Shown here in pieces: positions 27,122 to 36,067 of a DNA stretch of 64,000 nucleotides. The notes beneath the pieces are model-generated. The model was given only the letters and a program-made list of their open reading frames with translations. It ran no database searches and had not been told where the DNA came from. The DNA lies in the NCBI GenBank assembly GCA_913061235.1, contig CAJXTB010000001.1:434001-498000 (forward strand), in the 5' to 3' direction. Source of the stretch: an uncultured Pseudomonadota bacterium (GTDB lineage Bacteria > Myxococcota_A > UBA796 > GCA-2862545). Position 1 is the stretch's first letter; each line of letters starts with the position of its first letter. A program made the position numbers and the translations under genes.

Positions 27122-28954
27122 TCAACGCCGACTGCGGCGACGTCGCACACCTGCAAGTGCAACCAACGACAGCATGGGTAGCCAGCCCAGTTCCAGGGGC
27201 GAGGTCACACTGCATCCACATCCGTCGGCCGGCGTGCGACCGTCTGGACCGGTCGTGTCCGCGTCCGAATCGGTGTCCACGTCCGAGCCTTCGTCAGGCT
27301 CGGTATCAGCCCCGGTGTCCACATCGGGCTCTGTGTCGACGTCAGACGCCGTGTCGCCCTCTGTGTCGACGTCAGGCGCCGTGTCGCCCTCTGTATCGAC
27401 GTCAGGCGCTGTGTCGGCCTCTGTATCGACGTCAGGCGCTGTGTCGGCCTCTGTGTCGACGTCGGGCTCGGTGTCCGCGTCGGGCTCGGTGTCCGCGTCC
27501 GTGTCCACATCGACGTCAGGCTCAAAGCCCCACTCCTCCGCCAGCTCGTAGATGTGCTGGCGCACGGTCTGCCCGTCAATGACGGTGTTGTGCTTGCCCG
27601 GAAACAGGTACAGCGTGAACTGCTCGTCCATTCCCGGAGCAATCGCAAAATCGCCGATGGGCGTCATGTACCCGTACCCGCGACTTGCCGGCCCCAAGCT
27701 GAACTCGCGCAGCGCATCCGAGAACATGGCAATGGTCATGCACCGGTCTCGTGAGGCGTTGCAACCCGTCACCCAGCGCTCCGAAATCGTGCCGTCGAAT
27801 GTCGGATGCGGGTACGACGCCTGGTCGGGCACCCGGTAGATTCCACCGTCAGACTCGTTCATCCGCGTCACTGCCTGACCGGTCCACGGCTCGTCGCCGT
27901 CGTAGAAGAAGTAGACCTCCGACATGGTGTCGCCGGGGAAGACCGCAGGAATTTCCTGGGGATGCGTCGATAGCGTTGCGGTTCCGTCGTACGTAATGCT
28001 GTACTGCACTTCAACGAAAGCCGAGTGCCTGACCACTCGTTGCCCGAAGTCGAGCCCGAGCATCGCGTTGTCTTGCGTGAAGTGAAACGGGTCCGTGTGC
28101 ACAATCTCAATGCTTGATGCATCTGCGGTCACACTGGCGACGTCGTTGGTGGTCGACAGCCAGCCACATCCGACGGCTTGCGCTTGGATGGGGTTGAACG
28201 GCGCCCCAGCGCCCCACTCGACGCACGACTGCACAGAGCCGCAGTTTGTGACGTGGTCACCGCGACTGTGGCCATACCGGCGGCACGAGGTGTTCTGCGC
28301 TTCACATGCCGCTTGCGACGGGTACGGCGTTGGGTCGCACACGCCGATGCCCTTTCCGAACCACGCAGCCGGTCCCACAGGGTCGTAGCCCCAGATCGAC
28401 AGCTGAATCGCAGCCCCGCCGTGTTGACTCACCAGGGACGTGCTGTGATCTGCACCGTAAAACTCAAGAATCGTCCCGCCGTACGACGTGTCTACCCCTA
28501 CCCGATAGTTGCGAGTGTACAGGTAGTCCGTGGTTGCGTGCCGGTTCGCGAAGTAGCCGCCGACACCGCGACACCACGACAGGGCGGGCTCTGGGAAGTC
28601 GCTACACTCGCCCGATGACGTGCGCGGCGAGTTGTTTAGCGCGGGATTGTCGCCATCCGGCATGCCAACGGCGTTCACCCCAATGGCGTAGGCAACGACA
28701 GAGTGCGAGCCAGGGCCCAACAACGGTGGCACCCAGGTAAATCCGTGCTCTTGGTCGCTGAACGGCAGGTCGGAGCGCAAGGAGTTGGCGGACAGATCAT
28801 GGGCTAGATGGCCATCAATGTAGATATGAACCGGAACTGGCCCTGGAAAGTCAGGGTCTCGCGCCCACCCACCTACAAGGTCCACGTCGCCACGGTCCAG
28901 GTTGCCAGTGGGAGGGGCGGCGAGTGCCAGTGCGGTGAGGAGGAAGGTCAGCAT
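27122..28954 (-). CDS. Secreted protein with Asp/Thr repeat stalk and MYXO-CTERM anchor
   Basis: 610 residues. The signal peptide is MLTFLLTALALAAP. Residues ~20-490 form a large globular Cys- and Trp-containing region of unknown family. Residues ~490-575 form a stalk of DVDTE-type repeats encoded by a 30-base tandem array. The C-terminus has a Cys motif (DGCGCSV), a hydrophobic helix and RRRRSRR: the MYXO-CTERM sorting signal processed by myxosortase for surface attachment. It is therefore a cell-surface protein on an acidic stalk, probably calcium-binding. The gene is leftward and single. Confidence 0.85.
   Translation of the reverse strand: MLTFLLTALALAAPPTGNLDRGDVDLVGGWARDPDFPGPVPVHIYIDGHLAHDLSANSLRSDLPFSDQEHGFTWVPPLLGPGSHSVVAYAIGVNAVGMPDGDNPALNNSPRTSSGECSDFPEPALSWCRGVGGYFANRHATTDYLYTRNYRVGVDTSYGGTILEFYGADHSTSLVSQHGGAAIQLSIWGYDPVGPAAWFGKGIGVCDPTPYPSQAACEAQNTSCRRYGHSRGDHVTNCGSVQSCVEWGAGAPFNPIQAQAVGCGWLSTTNDVASVTADASSIEIVHTDPFHFTQDNAMLGLDFGQRVVRHSAFVEVQYSITYDGTATLSTHPQEIPAVFPGDTMSEVYFFYDGDEPWTGQAVTRMNESDGGIYRVPDQASYPHPTFDGTISERWVTGCNASRDRCMTIAMFSDALREFSLGPASRGYGYMTPIGDFAIAPGMDEQFTLYLFPGKHNTVIDGQTVRQHIYELAEEWGFEPDVDVDTDADTEPDADTEPDVDTEADTAPDVDTEADTAPDVDTEGDTAPDVDTEGDTASDVDTEPDVDTGADTEPDEGSDVDTDSDADTTGPDGRTPADGCGCSVTSPLELGWLPMLSLVALAGVRRRRSRR
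27332..27481 (-). repeat. Five tandem 30-base repeats coding for PDVDTExDTA units
   Basis: Units start at 27332, 27362, 27392, 27422 and 27452. Each is exactly 30 bases and in frame, giving ten-residue units rich in Asp, Thr and Glu within the stalk of the MYXO-CTERM protein. Units three and four are identical, implying recent duplication. The flanks carry shorter six- and twelve-base variants. Slippage here would change stalk length without breaking the frame. Confidence 0.85.
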
Positions 28955-29054
28955 TCACCAATGATACCGCACATGCCTTTCCGCACTCGCCCACTCACGG
29001 GTCTAAGATGCGCCCGCGAGTGTTCCATGCAATGCACTCGAGGCTGGAATCCCC

Positions 29055-30128
29055 ATGTTCGCAAGAATCGCTCTCCCGACATTCGGTTTCGCCGCACTCC
29101 TTCTGGCCTGTAACCCCGCAACACCGACAGGTTCCACAGACACAGACACCGGCTCGGAGGCAGACACAGACACAGATGCCACCGTCGACGAAGGCTGGCA
29201 CTTTGAGTCCGTCGACGGCATGATGTGTGGGGGCGGCGACGCCACCGGAATTGGCGTGAACCCCGGCTCCAACGCTGAACAGCTGGTCGTATTGATGGCC
29301 GGCGGAGGCGGCTGCTGGGACACTGCTTCGTGCTTTGTCTTTGAGACCGCAGCCAACCTAGAGACGGCATGGGGAGCCACACACCTGGCCAACGAGGTCG
29401 TCGCTCTCGATGCATCGGGCATGCTCGACCGAACAGACCTCGACAACCCCTACCGCAACGCCACCTACGTGTATGTCCCCTACTGCACCGGCGACTTTCA
29501 CAGCGGCGACGCCATTCAGTACTACGACGCCTTCAACCCGAACCGCGCCACACACCACGCTGGCGCCAGCAATCTGTCGGCCATGCTCGACCACGTCTCA
29601 GCCCATCAGCCCGACGTCGCCGACCTATGGCTGCTCGGCATCAGTGCTGGCGGCTACGGTGCACAGATCCAAGCCCATCAATACCGGGACACGTGGCCAG
29701 CAGCCGACTTCCGACTGTTCGCGGACGGCTCGCCAATGATTCAGCCCAACGAGTATCGGTGGCCGGCGTGGCAGCAGTCGTGGAACATCCAGCTCCCGCC
29801 CGACTGTACCGACTGCGCCCAGTCCTTTCCGGCCATTCTTCAGGCCCAATCCACCGCCCTGCCAGACGTGAACTTCGCCCTGGCCACGTTCACCGAAGAC
29901 AACGTCGTCACACTGTTCTTCGCCCAACCGCTCGGCGGCCTAAACACAGCACAAACGGGCCTCATCAACACCCAATACGGCACCGACCAGCTGTCTGTGT
30001 TTCGAGCGACGGGAACCGAGCACGTCATGATGAGCAATCCACCAGCATGGACCGCATCCAACGGCGAGACCTTCACCGACTTCTACTGGAGCTGGGCCAA
30101 CGGAGAGTTCCCAGCAGACGCCCTGTAG
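29055..30128 (+). CDS. Pectinacetylesterase-like lipoprotein
   Basis: 357 residues. The signal peptide has lipobox LLLAC, followed by an Asp/Thr-rich linker (TDTDTGSEADTDTD). The body has the pectinacetylesterase/Notum pattern: MAGGGGCWD (oxyanion block), VPYCTGDFHSG, the nucleophile serine in GISAGGYG (about Ser197), DGSPM, and a late histidine in GTEHVMM. It is an alpha/beta-hydrolase esterase, probably acting on acetylated or acylated polymers outside the cell. The natural substrate is unknown; an animal-like Notum activity is not implied. Confidence 0.85.
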   Translation: MFARIALPTFGFAALLLACNPATPTGSTDTDTGSEADTDTDATVDEGWHFESVDGMMCGGGDATGIGVNPGSNAEQLVVLMAGGGGCWDTASCFVFETAANLETAWGATHLANEVVALDASGMLDRTDLDNPYRNATYVYVPYCTGDFHSGDAIQYYDAFNPNRATHHAGASNLSAMLDHVSAHQPDVADLWLLGISAGGYGAQIQAHQYRDTWPAADFRLFADGSPMIQPNEYRWPAWQQSWNIQLPPDCTDCAQSFPAILQAQSTALPDVNFALATFTEDNVVTLFFAQPLGGLNTAQTGLINTQYGTDQLSVFRATGTEHVMMSNPPAWTASNGETFTDFYWSWANGEFPADAL

Positions 30129-30133
30129 CCAAG

Positions 30134-30166
30134 AAAAACGCCCCACCTACAGCTGTAGGCGGGGCG
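30134..30166 (-). terminator. Intrinsic terminator of the sucA-sucB operon
   Basis: Fourteen-base arms (30139-30152 and 30153-30166) pair with a single non-canonical position at the sequence CGCCCCACCTACAG/CTGTAGGCGGGGCG. On the minus strand the hairpin is followed directly by TTTTT (30138-30134). It sits 20 bases past the sucB stop and 11 past the convergent esterase stop. It may stop both transcripts, but the T-run marks it mainly as the sucB terminator. Confidence 0.85.
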
Positions 30167-30185
30167 GTCTGACCGGTGAGACGGC

Positions 30186-31355
30186 CTAGATCTCGATGAG
30201 CAACCGGCGCGGGTCTTCGATGAGCTGCTTGACGCGGACCAGGAAGCTCACGGCTCCCTTGCCGTCGATGACGCGGTGGTCGTACGACAACGCCAAGTAC
30301 ATCATGGGGCGGATGACGATTTCGTCATTGACCACCATGGCGCGCTTCACAATATTGTGCATGCCCAGGATGCCCACTTGAGGTGGGTTGATGATTGGGG
30401 TGCTCATCATGCTGCCGAACACACCACCATTGGTGATGGTGAACGTACCTTCTTGGAAGTCAGCAATCTGCAGCTTGCCGTCGCGGGCCTTGATGGCGAC
30501 GTCGCGGATGGCTTGCTCAGTCTCGGCCATGGACAGCTGGTCGGCGTCACGGATGACCGGAACCATGAGTCCCTTGGGCCCGCTGACAGCCATGCCAATG
30601 TTGTAGAAGTGCTTGTACAGGATGTCCGTTCCATCAATCTCTGAATTGACAGCTGGGAACTCCTGAAGTGCAGCAATGACCGCCTTGGTGAAGAAGGACA
30701 TGAAGCCAAGCTTGATGTCGTACTTCTTGACGAAGATGTCTTGGTACTGCTTCCGCAGGGCCATGACCTCGGTCATGTCCACTTCGTTGAACGTGGTCAG
30801 AAGCGCAGCGTTTTGCTGTGCTTCGACCAATCGACGAGCGATGGTGCGACGCAACGGAGTCATCGGCACACGCTCAATACGACCCGGAGCAGCCTTCGGC
30901 TTGGACGCAGCAGGTGCCGACGCCTTGGGGGCCTTGGCCTTGCTGACGTCGCCCGTTGTGATGCGTCCGCGTGGTCCACTTCCGGTCACATCGTTCAGGT
31001 CCACATGGGACTTCTGCGCGGATTGACGGGCAGCAGGGCCAGCCTTGACGTCGTCCGAGCTGGACGCGTCTTCTGCGGCAGGTGCAGCGGCAACAACGGC
31101 AGGAGCGGCGGCAACAGCGCCCTCTTTGATACGTGCGACGACGGAGCCAATATCGACTTCGTCCCCTTCTTCACCCATCACTTCCGTGATGACACCGGCG
31201 ACCGGAGATGGAATCTCCATGCTGGCTTTGTCAGAGTCGACTTCCAGGATGCTCTCGCCAACAGCAACGCTGTCTCCTGGCTGCTTGAGCCAGCTTGCGA
31301 TGAACACCGTGGTGATGGACTCCCCGATCTTCGGGATTTCGACGTCAACAGACAT
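30186..31355 (-). CDS. sucB: Dihydrolipoyllysine succinyltransferase, E2 of 2-oxoglutarate dehydrogenase
   Basis: 389 residues. The N-terminal lipoyl domain carries Lys43 in [14 protein letters not shown] Glu/Ala/Pro linker follows, then a peripheral-subunit-binding domain ([18 protein letters not shown]) and the catalytic acyltransferase core, with the [16 protein letters not shown] active-site block. It transfers the succinyl group to CoA in the TCA cycle. It starts three bases after the sucA stop, so it is the second gene of a sucAB operon. The E3 (lpd) gene is not in the window. Confidence 0.95.
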   Translation of the reverse strand: MSVDVEIPKIGESITTVFIASWLKQPGDSVAVGESILEVDSDKASMEIPSPVAGVITEVMGEEGDEVDIGSVVARIKEGAVAAAPAVVAAAPAAEDASSSDDVKAGPAARQSAQKSHVDLNDVTGSGPRGRITTGDVSKAKAPKASAPAASKPKAAPGRIERVPMTPLRRTIARRLVEAQQNAALLTTFNEVDMTEVMALRKQYQDIFVKKYDIKLGFMSFFTKAVIAALQEFPAVNSEIDGTDILYKHFYNIGMAVSGPKGLMVPVIRDADQLSMAETEQAIRDVAIKARDGKLQIADFQEGTFTITNGGVFGSMMSTPIINPPQVGILGMHNIVKRAMVVNDEIVIRPMMYLALSYDHRVIDGKGAVSFLVRVKQLIEDPRRLLIEI

Positions 31356-31358
31356 GGT

Positions 31359-34223
31359 TCAGGAGCCTCGGAGGGTGAGTGCGTCAGAGACCAACTTGGC
31401 CTGCTGAGCGTGATGAACTTTGTTCGAGCCGGTCGCAGGGGATGCAGACGCGTCTCGGCCTACGTAGCGTGGAATGCCTTGTGCTCCCAGGTGCTCGTAG
31501 AACCAGTGTAAGTAGCTGGGCCATGCGCCCATATTCTTGGGCTCTTCTTGGGCCCACACGACCTCGGCACCGCTGAAGCGGTCGAGAACGGCGGAGATGA
31601 GGTCCACGGGAAAGGGGTACAGAAGCTCGATACGCACGAGAGCAACGTCATTCTGGCCGCGCTCTTCGCGCGCTGCGAGTAGCTCGTAGTACAGCTTTCC
31701 ACTGCACAGAACCACGCGCTTGACGTCTTTGGGCTCAACGCTGGTATCGTCGTAAACCCGCTGGAACGCGCCCTCTGCGAGTTCGTCCAACGTGGATGTG
31801 GCCTTGGCATGCCGGAGCAGCGACTTGGGCGACATTACAATCAGCGGCTTGCGCACACGGCGCAGCACTTGACGCCGCAACAAGTGGAAGAAGTTTGCCG
31901 GTGTAGTGCAGTTAGCAACCTGGATATTGTCTTCCGCACAGGCATTGAGGAAGCGCTCAAGCTTCGCTGAACTGTGCTCTGGTCCCTGGCCTTCGTAGCC
32001 GTGAGGCAACAGCATGGTCAGGCCTGACAGGCGCTGCCACTTGGTCTCGGTGCTCGTGACGAACTGGTCAATGATGACCTGGGCACCGTTGGCAAAGTCG
32101 CCAAACTGCGCTTCCCACAGCACCAACGCTTCCGGCGTGTCTAGGCTGTAGCCAAACTCAAACCCAAGGACGGCCGCTTCGGACAGAAACGAGTCGATGG
32201 CAATGAAGTGGCCTTGGTCTTCGCTCAGGTGCTGGAGCGGTAAGTGCTCTTCACCCGTCTTGACGTCGGTGATGATGGCATGGCGATGACTGAAGGTACC
32301 GCGACCGCTGTCCTGCCCAGACAGGCGAACCGGTTGGCCGGCTGCAACGAGCGTAGCGAAGGCTGCTTGTTCGCCAATCGCCCAGTCTACAGGGCGCTCT
32401 CCGCGAACAATTTCCATGCGTTGCTTGAGCAAGCGCTTGATCTTGGCGTGAGCGTTGAAGTCTTCAGGCAACGTATTTGCACGGGTCAGCAAGTCAACGA
32501 GCGTGGCTTTGTCCACGGTTGTGTCCGCGACTTCCAGCGCATCGCCATTGAGGTGGCTGGCCCAGGCGTGCTTGGTCTCGGTATCGACTTCGTCACCGCC
32601 GTCCAGAGCGTTGGTGGTCGCACCAGACTTATCGAACGCTGAGACGTCAGACTTGCCCTTGGTACCCAGAGCGCCAACAGCTGTGGGCTCTGCGGTTCCG
32701 GCTGCCGCCACCTGGTCTTCAAAGGCCTGGCGACTGTCAGCGAGGATGCCGTTGACGTCCGCGTCTTCGAGGTATCCGCGCTCTTTGAGGAAGCTCGCGT
32801 AGTGCTCACGCGGCGTTGGATGCCGACGAATGGCGCCATACATGAGGGGCTGGGTGAAGCTGGGCTCGTCGCCTTCGTTGTGACCGTGCTTACGGAAGCA
32901 CAGCATGTCAATAATGGCGTCTCGGTGGTACTTCTGACGCCAAGCGACAGCCAGGCGCACACAGGCAGCAACGCTGCGCGGGTCTTCACCGTTCACGTGG
33001 AAGATGGGCACAGCCAGCATGCGGGCAACGTCCGTCGCGTACGGCGTCGAGCGGGCATCCTTTGGACTGGTGGTGAACCCGATCTGGTTGTTGACGATGA
33101 CGTGAATCGTTCCGCCTGTCTTGTAGCCATTGAGCTCAGACAGGTTCAGCACCTCGGCCACAAGTCCCTGACCCGCAAACGCGGCGTCTCCGTGAAGGAG
33201 GATGGGCATGACCGTGTGGTGCTCAGAATCTCCGCGGCGTTCCTGCTTGGCCCGAACACGTCCCTCGGCAACCGGGTCCACGGCTTCCAGGTGCGATGGG
33301 TTGAAGCACAAGGACAAGTGAACTTCATCGCCTCGCGCCGTGGTGACGTCTGCCGAGTAGCCCAAGTGGTACTTCACATCGCCAGAACCCGGCGTGACAC
33401 CGCGGGTGTCTTCGAACTCCGAGACAATGACGTTGAAGGGCTTCTCGAAGATGTTGCACAGAACGCTCAAACGACCACGGTGAGCCATTCCAATGACGAA
33501 CTCGTCCACGCCTTCTTTCGCTGCGTGCTCCAAGGTCAGGTCGAGAAGCGGAATCAGTGTCTCCCCGCCTTCGAGCGAGAACCGCTTGGTGCCGGGAAAG
33601 CGCTGATGTAGGAGCTGCTCAAAGTTCTCAGCGTCAGACAGCTTGCGCAGGACACGCTTTTCCTGCTCACGGTTGAGCATCTCGGTGTCCGGAAGGGTCT
33701 CGAGCTGCTCCTGAATCCACAGCTTCTGCTCCATGGACAGAACGTTCATGAACTCGGCGCCGAGAGTGCCGCAGTAGGCCTTCTGGCAGCGAGTGATGAT
33801 GTCGCGAAGCGTGGCTTGCGCGGGCATTCCGAACAATGGAGACGTAGAGAACGTGCGGTCCAAGTCCGACTCAGTCAGCCCGTAGAAGGACAGCTCCAGC
33901 TCAGGATGGGTGACGCGTTCCCGACGACCGAGCGGGTCAATCTGCGCCACCATGTGCCCGCGAACGCGGTACGAATTGATGAGCTGGGCGACCTTGACCT
34001 GGGCAATGTCCACTGCACCGCTGGTGCTCGCGCCGCCGCCGCCGTGAAAGATCGAGCGACCCGACGGTTCGGGCGAGGGTGCGACGCCCCCCGTGGGACG
34101 GTCCCAGGTGTCGAAGAGTTCGGACCATTCGGCATCTACGCTGGAAGGGTCGTCCAACCAGGAGGAGTATTGCTGGTCGAGAAAGACGGCGTTGTCGCCA
34201 CTGAGCAGGCTGTCGGGAATCAA
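31359..34223 (-). CDS. sucA: 2-Oxoglutarate dehydrogenase E1 component
   Basis: 954 residues. The best start is the TTG at 34223, because GGAGG (34229-34233) sits five bases upstream and translation then opens with IPDSLLSGDNAVFLDQQY, the normal SucA N-terminus; the frame runs on to 34283 without support. Hallmarks are LINSYRVRGHMVAQIDPLG, FVIGMAHRGRLSVL, FNPSHLEAVDPV (substrate and thiamine pyrophosphate sites) and the C-terminal YVGRDASASPATGS. It decarboxylates 2-oxoglutarate and passes the succinyl group to SucB. Confidence 0.96.
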   Translation of the reverse strand: MIPDSLLSGDNAVFLDQQYSSWLDDPSSVDAEWSELFDTWDRPTGGVAPSPEPSGRSIFHGGGGASTSGAVDIAQVKVAQLINSYRVRGHMVAQIDPLGRRERVTHPELELSFYGLTESDLDRTFSTSPLFGMPAQATLRDIITRCQKAYCGTLGAEFMNVLSMEQKLWIQEQLETLPDTEMLNREQEKRVLRKLSDAENFEQLLHQRFPGTKRFSLEGGETLIPLLDLTLEHAAKEGVDEFVIGMAHRGRLSVLCNIFEKPFNVIVSEFEDTRGVTPGSGDVKYHLGYSADVTTARGDEVHLSLCFNPSHLEAVDPVAEGRVRAKQERRGDSEHHTVMPILLHGDAAFAGQGLVAEVLNLSELNGYKTGGTIHVIVNNQIGFTTSPKDARSTPYATDVARMLAVPIFHVNGEDPRSVAACVRLAVAWRQKYHRDAIIDMLCFRKHGHNEGDEPSFTQPLMYGAIRRHPTPREHYASFLKERGYLEDADVNGILADSRQAFEDQVAAAGTAEPTAVGALGTKGKSDVSAFDKSGATTNALDGGDEVDTETKHAWASHLNGDALEVADTTVDKATLVDLLTRANTLPEDFNAHAKIKRLLKQRMEIVRGERPVDWAIGEQAAFATLVAAGQPVRLSGQDSGRGTFSHRHAIITDVKTGEEHLPLQHLSEDQGHFIAIDSFLSEAAVLGFEFGYSLDTPEALVLWEAQFGDFANGAQVIIDQFVTSTETKWQRLSGLTMLLPHGYEGQGPEHSSAKLERFLNACAEDNIQVANCTTPANFFHLLRRQVLRRVRKPLIVMSPKSLLRHAKATSTLDELAEGAFQRVYDDTSVEPKDVKRVVLCSGKLYYELLAAREERGQNDVALVRIELLYPFPVDLISAVLDRFSGAEVVWAQEEPKNMGAWPSYLHWFYEHLGAQGIPRYVGRDASASPATGSNKVHHAQQAKLVSDALTLRGS

Positions 34224-34337
34224 GAGCGCCTCCGCTGGCGGATGCCTAACCGCCTGTGTGCGGACGGCGACCCCTGGATGCAATGGCGGGTCGCCATCGA
34301 CCGGGTGTTGTGTGCCAAACTGCGGACTGGAGGTCCA

Positions 34338-35228
34338 ATGATTCTATGGACGAGCATCGCATTCGCCGCCTACCCGACCAACCTCGCCGTCCACGGATGG
34401 GAGCGTAGCGAGTTCTTCGTCGTCGAAACCACAGAATCGTCCCACGGAGAGTACAGCGAGGAGGCCGAAGACGGAGAAATCGAGCAGCTAGTCTATGGAG
34501 ACCGGTTCGATGTTTGGGGAGAGCGACACCGCACCTTGATTCGTCACCAAAACCATGAACCCGCGGAAATCCCTGGACCCACCAACGAGTCGGGATGGTC
34601 CGAATGGTTAGCCGGGCGAGAGTTTTCCAACGCGACCAGTACACAACGTCTCGGCGCTGACGTCGAGCTATCGATCCGGTCCGAATTCCCCGGCGAGTGG
34701 GCCGACGGTGTCTGGCGGGACGCTGCGTCTTCCTCAAGCATCTTGACTCTTGGCGTCAAGCGAGACGGGGGTGGCTGGTGGCCCCTGCACACCGTGCAAC
34801 CAGGAGACTCGGCGTTCGGAATCCCAAAACGAACCATCCGCACCTACCCATCCCCCGACGGACGATGGGTAGCGGTCGACGTCCACACAGGCGGGCTGAT
34901 GACAATGCGAGGGCCGACGCTCAGCCACGCAGAGTGGACCATCCACCAAGTCAGACCGCTCGTCTCCGTCTTGGCTCCAGAGGGCGCTCGCCAGCACGCA
35001 AGAGCAGTCGTAGAGATCCTCAGTAAGCCCGGCAATGGGCTCATCCAGGCCGGCGTGGCCCAAGCCGCGCGAGAGCAAACGGTTGTGTACTTCCGCGAAG
35101 GATTTGAGAGCGACGCTCAACGGATTGACCGGCAATTGGGGAGCGGCGTCACACGGGAGCCCATGACCTGGGAGGGACCCCAGGACATCGTTGTGGCCCT
35201 CGGCCCGCCTCCCGAAGCGACCGACTAG
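34338..35228 (+). CDS. Exported hypothetical protein with LytR_C-like C-terminus
   Basis: 296 residues from the ATG at 34338, which has GGAGG four bases upstream. The long open frame from 33816 lies antisense to sucA and is not coding. The signal peptide is MILWTSIAFAAYP. The middle is a beta-rich region containing SPDGRWVAVDVHTGG. The last ~80 residues (VSVLAPEGARQHARAVVEIL through DIVVALG) loosely resemble the LytR_C fold, but this is weak. The function is unknown. It is divergent from sucA (115-base gap), and its stop shares CTAG with the convergent hydrolase stop. Confidence 0.7.
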   Translation: MILWTSIAFAAYPTNLAVHGWERSEFFVVETTESSHGEYSEEAEDGEIEQLVYGDRFDVWGERHRTLIRHQNHEPAEIPGPTNESGWSEWLAGREFSNATSTQRLGADVELSIRSEFPGEWADGVWRDAASSSSILTLGVKRDGGGWWPLHTVQPGDSAFGIPKRTIRTYPSPDGRWVAVDVHTGGLMTMRGPTLSHAEWTIHQVRPLVSVLAPEGARQHARAVVEILSKPGNGLIQAGVAQAAREQTVVYFREGFESDAQRIDRQLGSGVTREPMTWEGPQDIVVALGPPPEATD

Positions 35229-36061
35229 TCGCGCAAACAGTCGAGCAGCGTGTCGATAAACGGCTGCGGATGCTCACGATGCAAAAAGTGGCCTCCGGGC
35301 AGCATCTCGACCCGACAGTTCCCATCGACAAACCGCGCACTCCGCTCAAAGTCAGCCGCCGAGACAACCCCGTCCGACTGGCCACCAATCACGAATGCAT
35401 TGCAGCTGACCTTACCTTTGAAAGGCCACAGCCCAAGTCGGCGGTAGTAGCCGATGGCCGCACTTGCGCAGCCAGGATGCGCATAGGCGTTCTTGGCCGA
35501 CTCGAACTCGCTGTCCGGCCAGGCAAACCCAGGTGACCAACGCTCGTACATGCGCCGCACCTCGGCAAAGTCGTTCTTGCGGAACCGGCGGGTGGCCCAT
35601 GGCAACTTGTTCGCCAAAAAGTGCCGTGCTCCCCAGAGCTTGGAGAGCGTCGGCCGAACGGCGGGTGGATACGGAATACCGACCACGACCAGCTTGGAAA
35701 TCCGCTCTGGCGCGATGTGCCCCGCCCCCCAGACCGCAGCGGCGCCCCAGTCATGGCCAACCACTATCGCCGTCTCCTCACCGAGCGCTTCGATGAGCGC
35801 CACGACATCTGCGGCGAGGTCGCGCACATGAAATGCGTTTCCGGAAGGAATCTCGGAGGGCGCAATGCCACGACCAAAGGGACGGACCACGCGGAACCCC
35901 TCAGCAACCAACGCTGGGGCGACCTCATCCCACGTGTGCGCGGTGTCGGGAAAGCCGTGAATAAGAAGAACCAGTGGGCCCTCTCCCTCATCAAAGACAG
36001 CGTGAGTCACGCCATTTGCGACGACGGGAACCCAGCCTGTCTCGGGGATGTGTGTACGCAT
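35225..36061 (-). CDS. Alpha/beta-hydrolase, epoxide hydrolase/haloalkane dehalogenase-like
   Basis: 278 residues. The oxyanion motif is HGFPD (35-39) and the nucleophile is Asp104 in VVGHDWGAA, with a catalytic histidine in GGHFLHRE near residue 258. An aspartate nucleophile in GHDWG points to the epoxide hydrolase/dehalogenase/fluoroacetate dehalogenase branch rather than serine esterases. It is cytoplasmic. The substrate is unknown. It lies six bases upstream of the stop side of the DUF885 gene, on the same strand, so the two could be cotranscribed. Confidence 0.88.
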   Translation of the reverse strand: MRTHIPETGWVPVVANGVTHAVFDEGEGPLVLLIHGFPDTAHTWDEVAPALVAEGFRVVRPFGRGIAPSEIPSGNAFHVRDLAADVVALIEALGEETAIVVGHDWGAAAVWGAGHIAPERISKLVVVGIPYPPAVRPTLSKLWGARHFLANKLPWATRRFRKNDFAEVRRMYERWSPGFAWPDSEFESAKNAYAHPGCASAAIGYYRRLGLWPFKGKVSCNAFVIGGQSDGVVSAADFERSARFVDGNCRVEMLPGGHFLHREHPQPFIDTLLDCLRD

Positions 36062-36067
36062 TGTTGG

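Noticed and set aside
27332-27481. Possible CRISPR array
   Set aside because: The 30-base units are contiguous with no spacers and stay in frame inside a coding stalk.
33816-34337. Upstream extension of the exported gene at 34338
   Set aside because: Lies antisense to the 5' end of sucA, while a good ribosome site and signal peptide mark the ATG at 34338.
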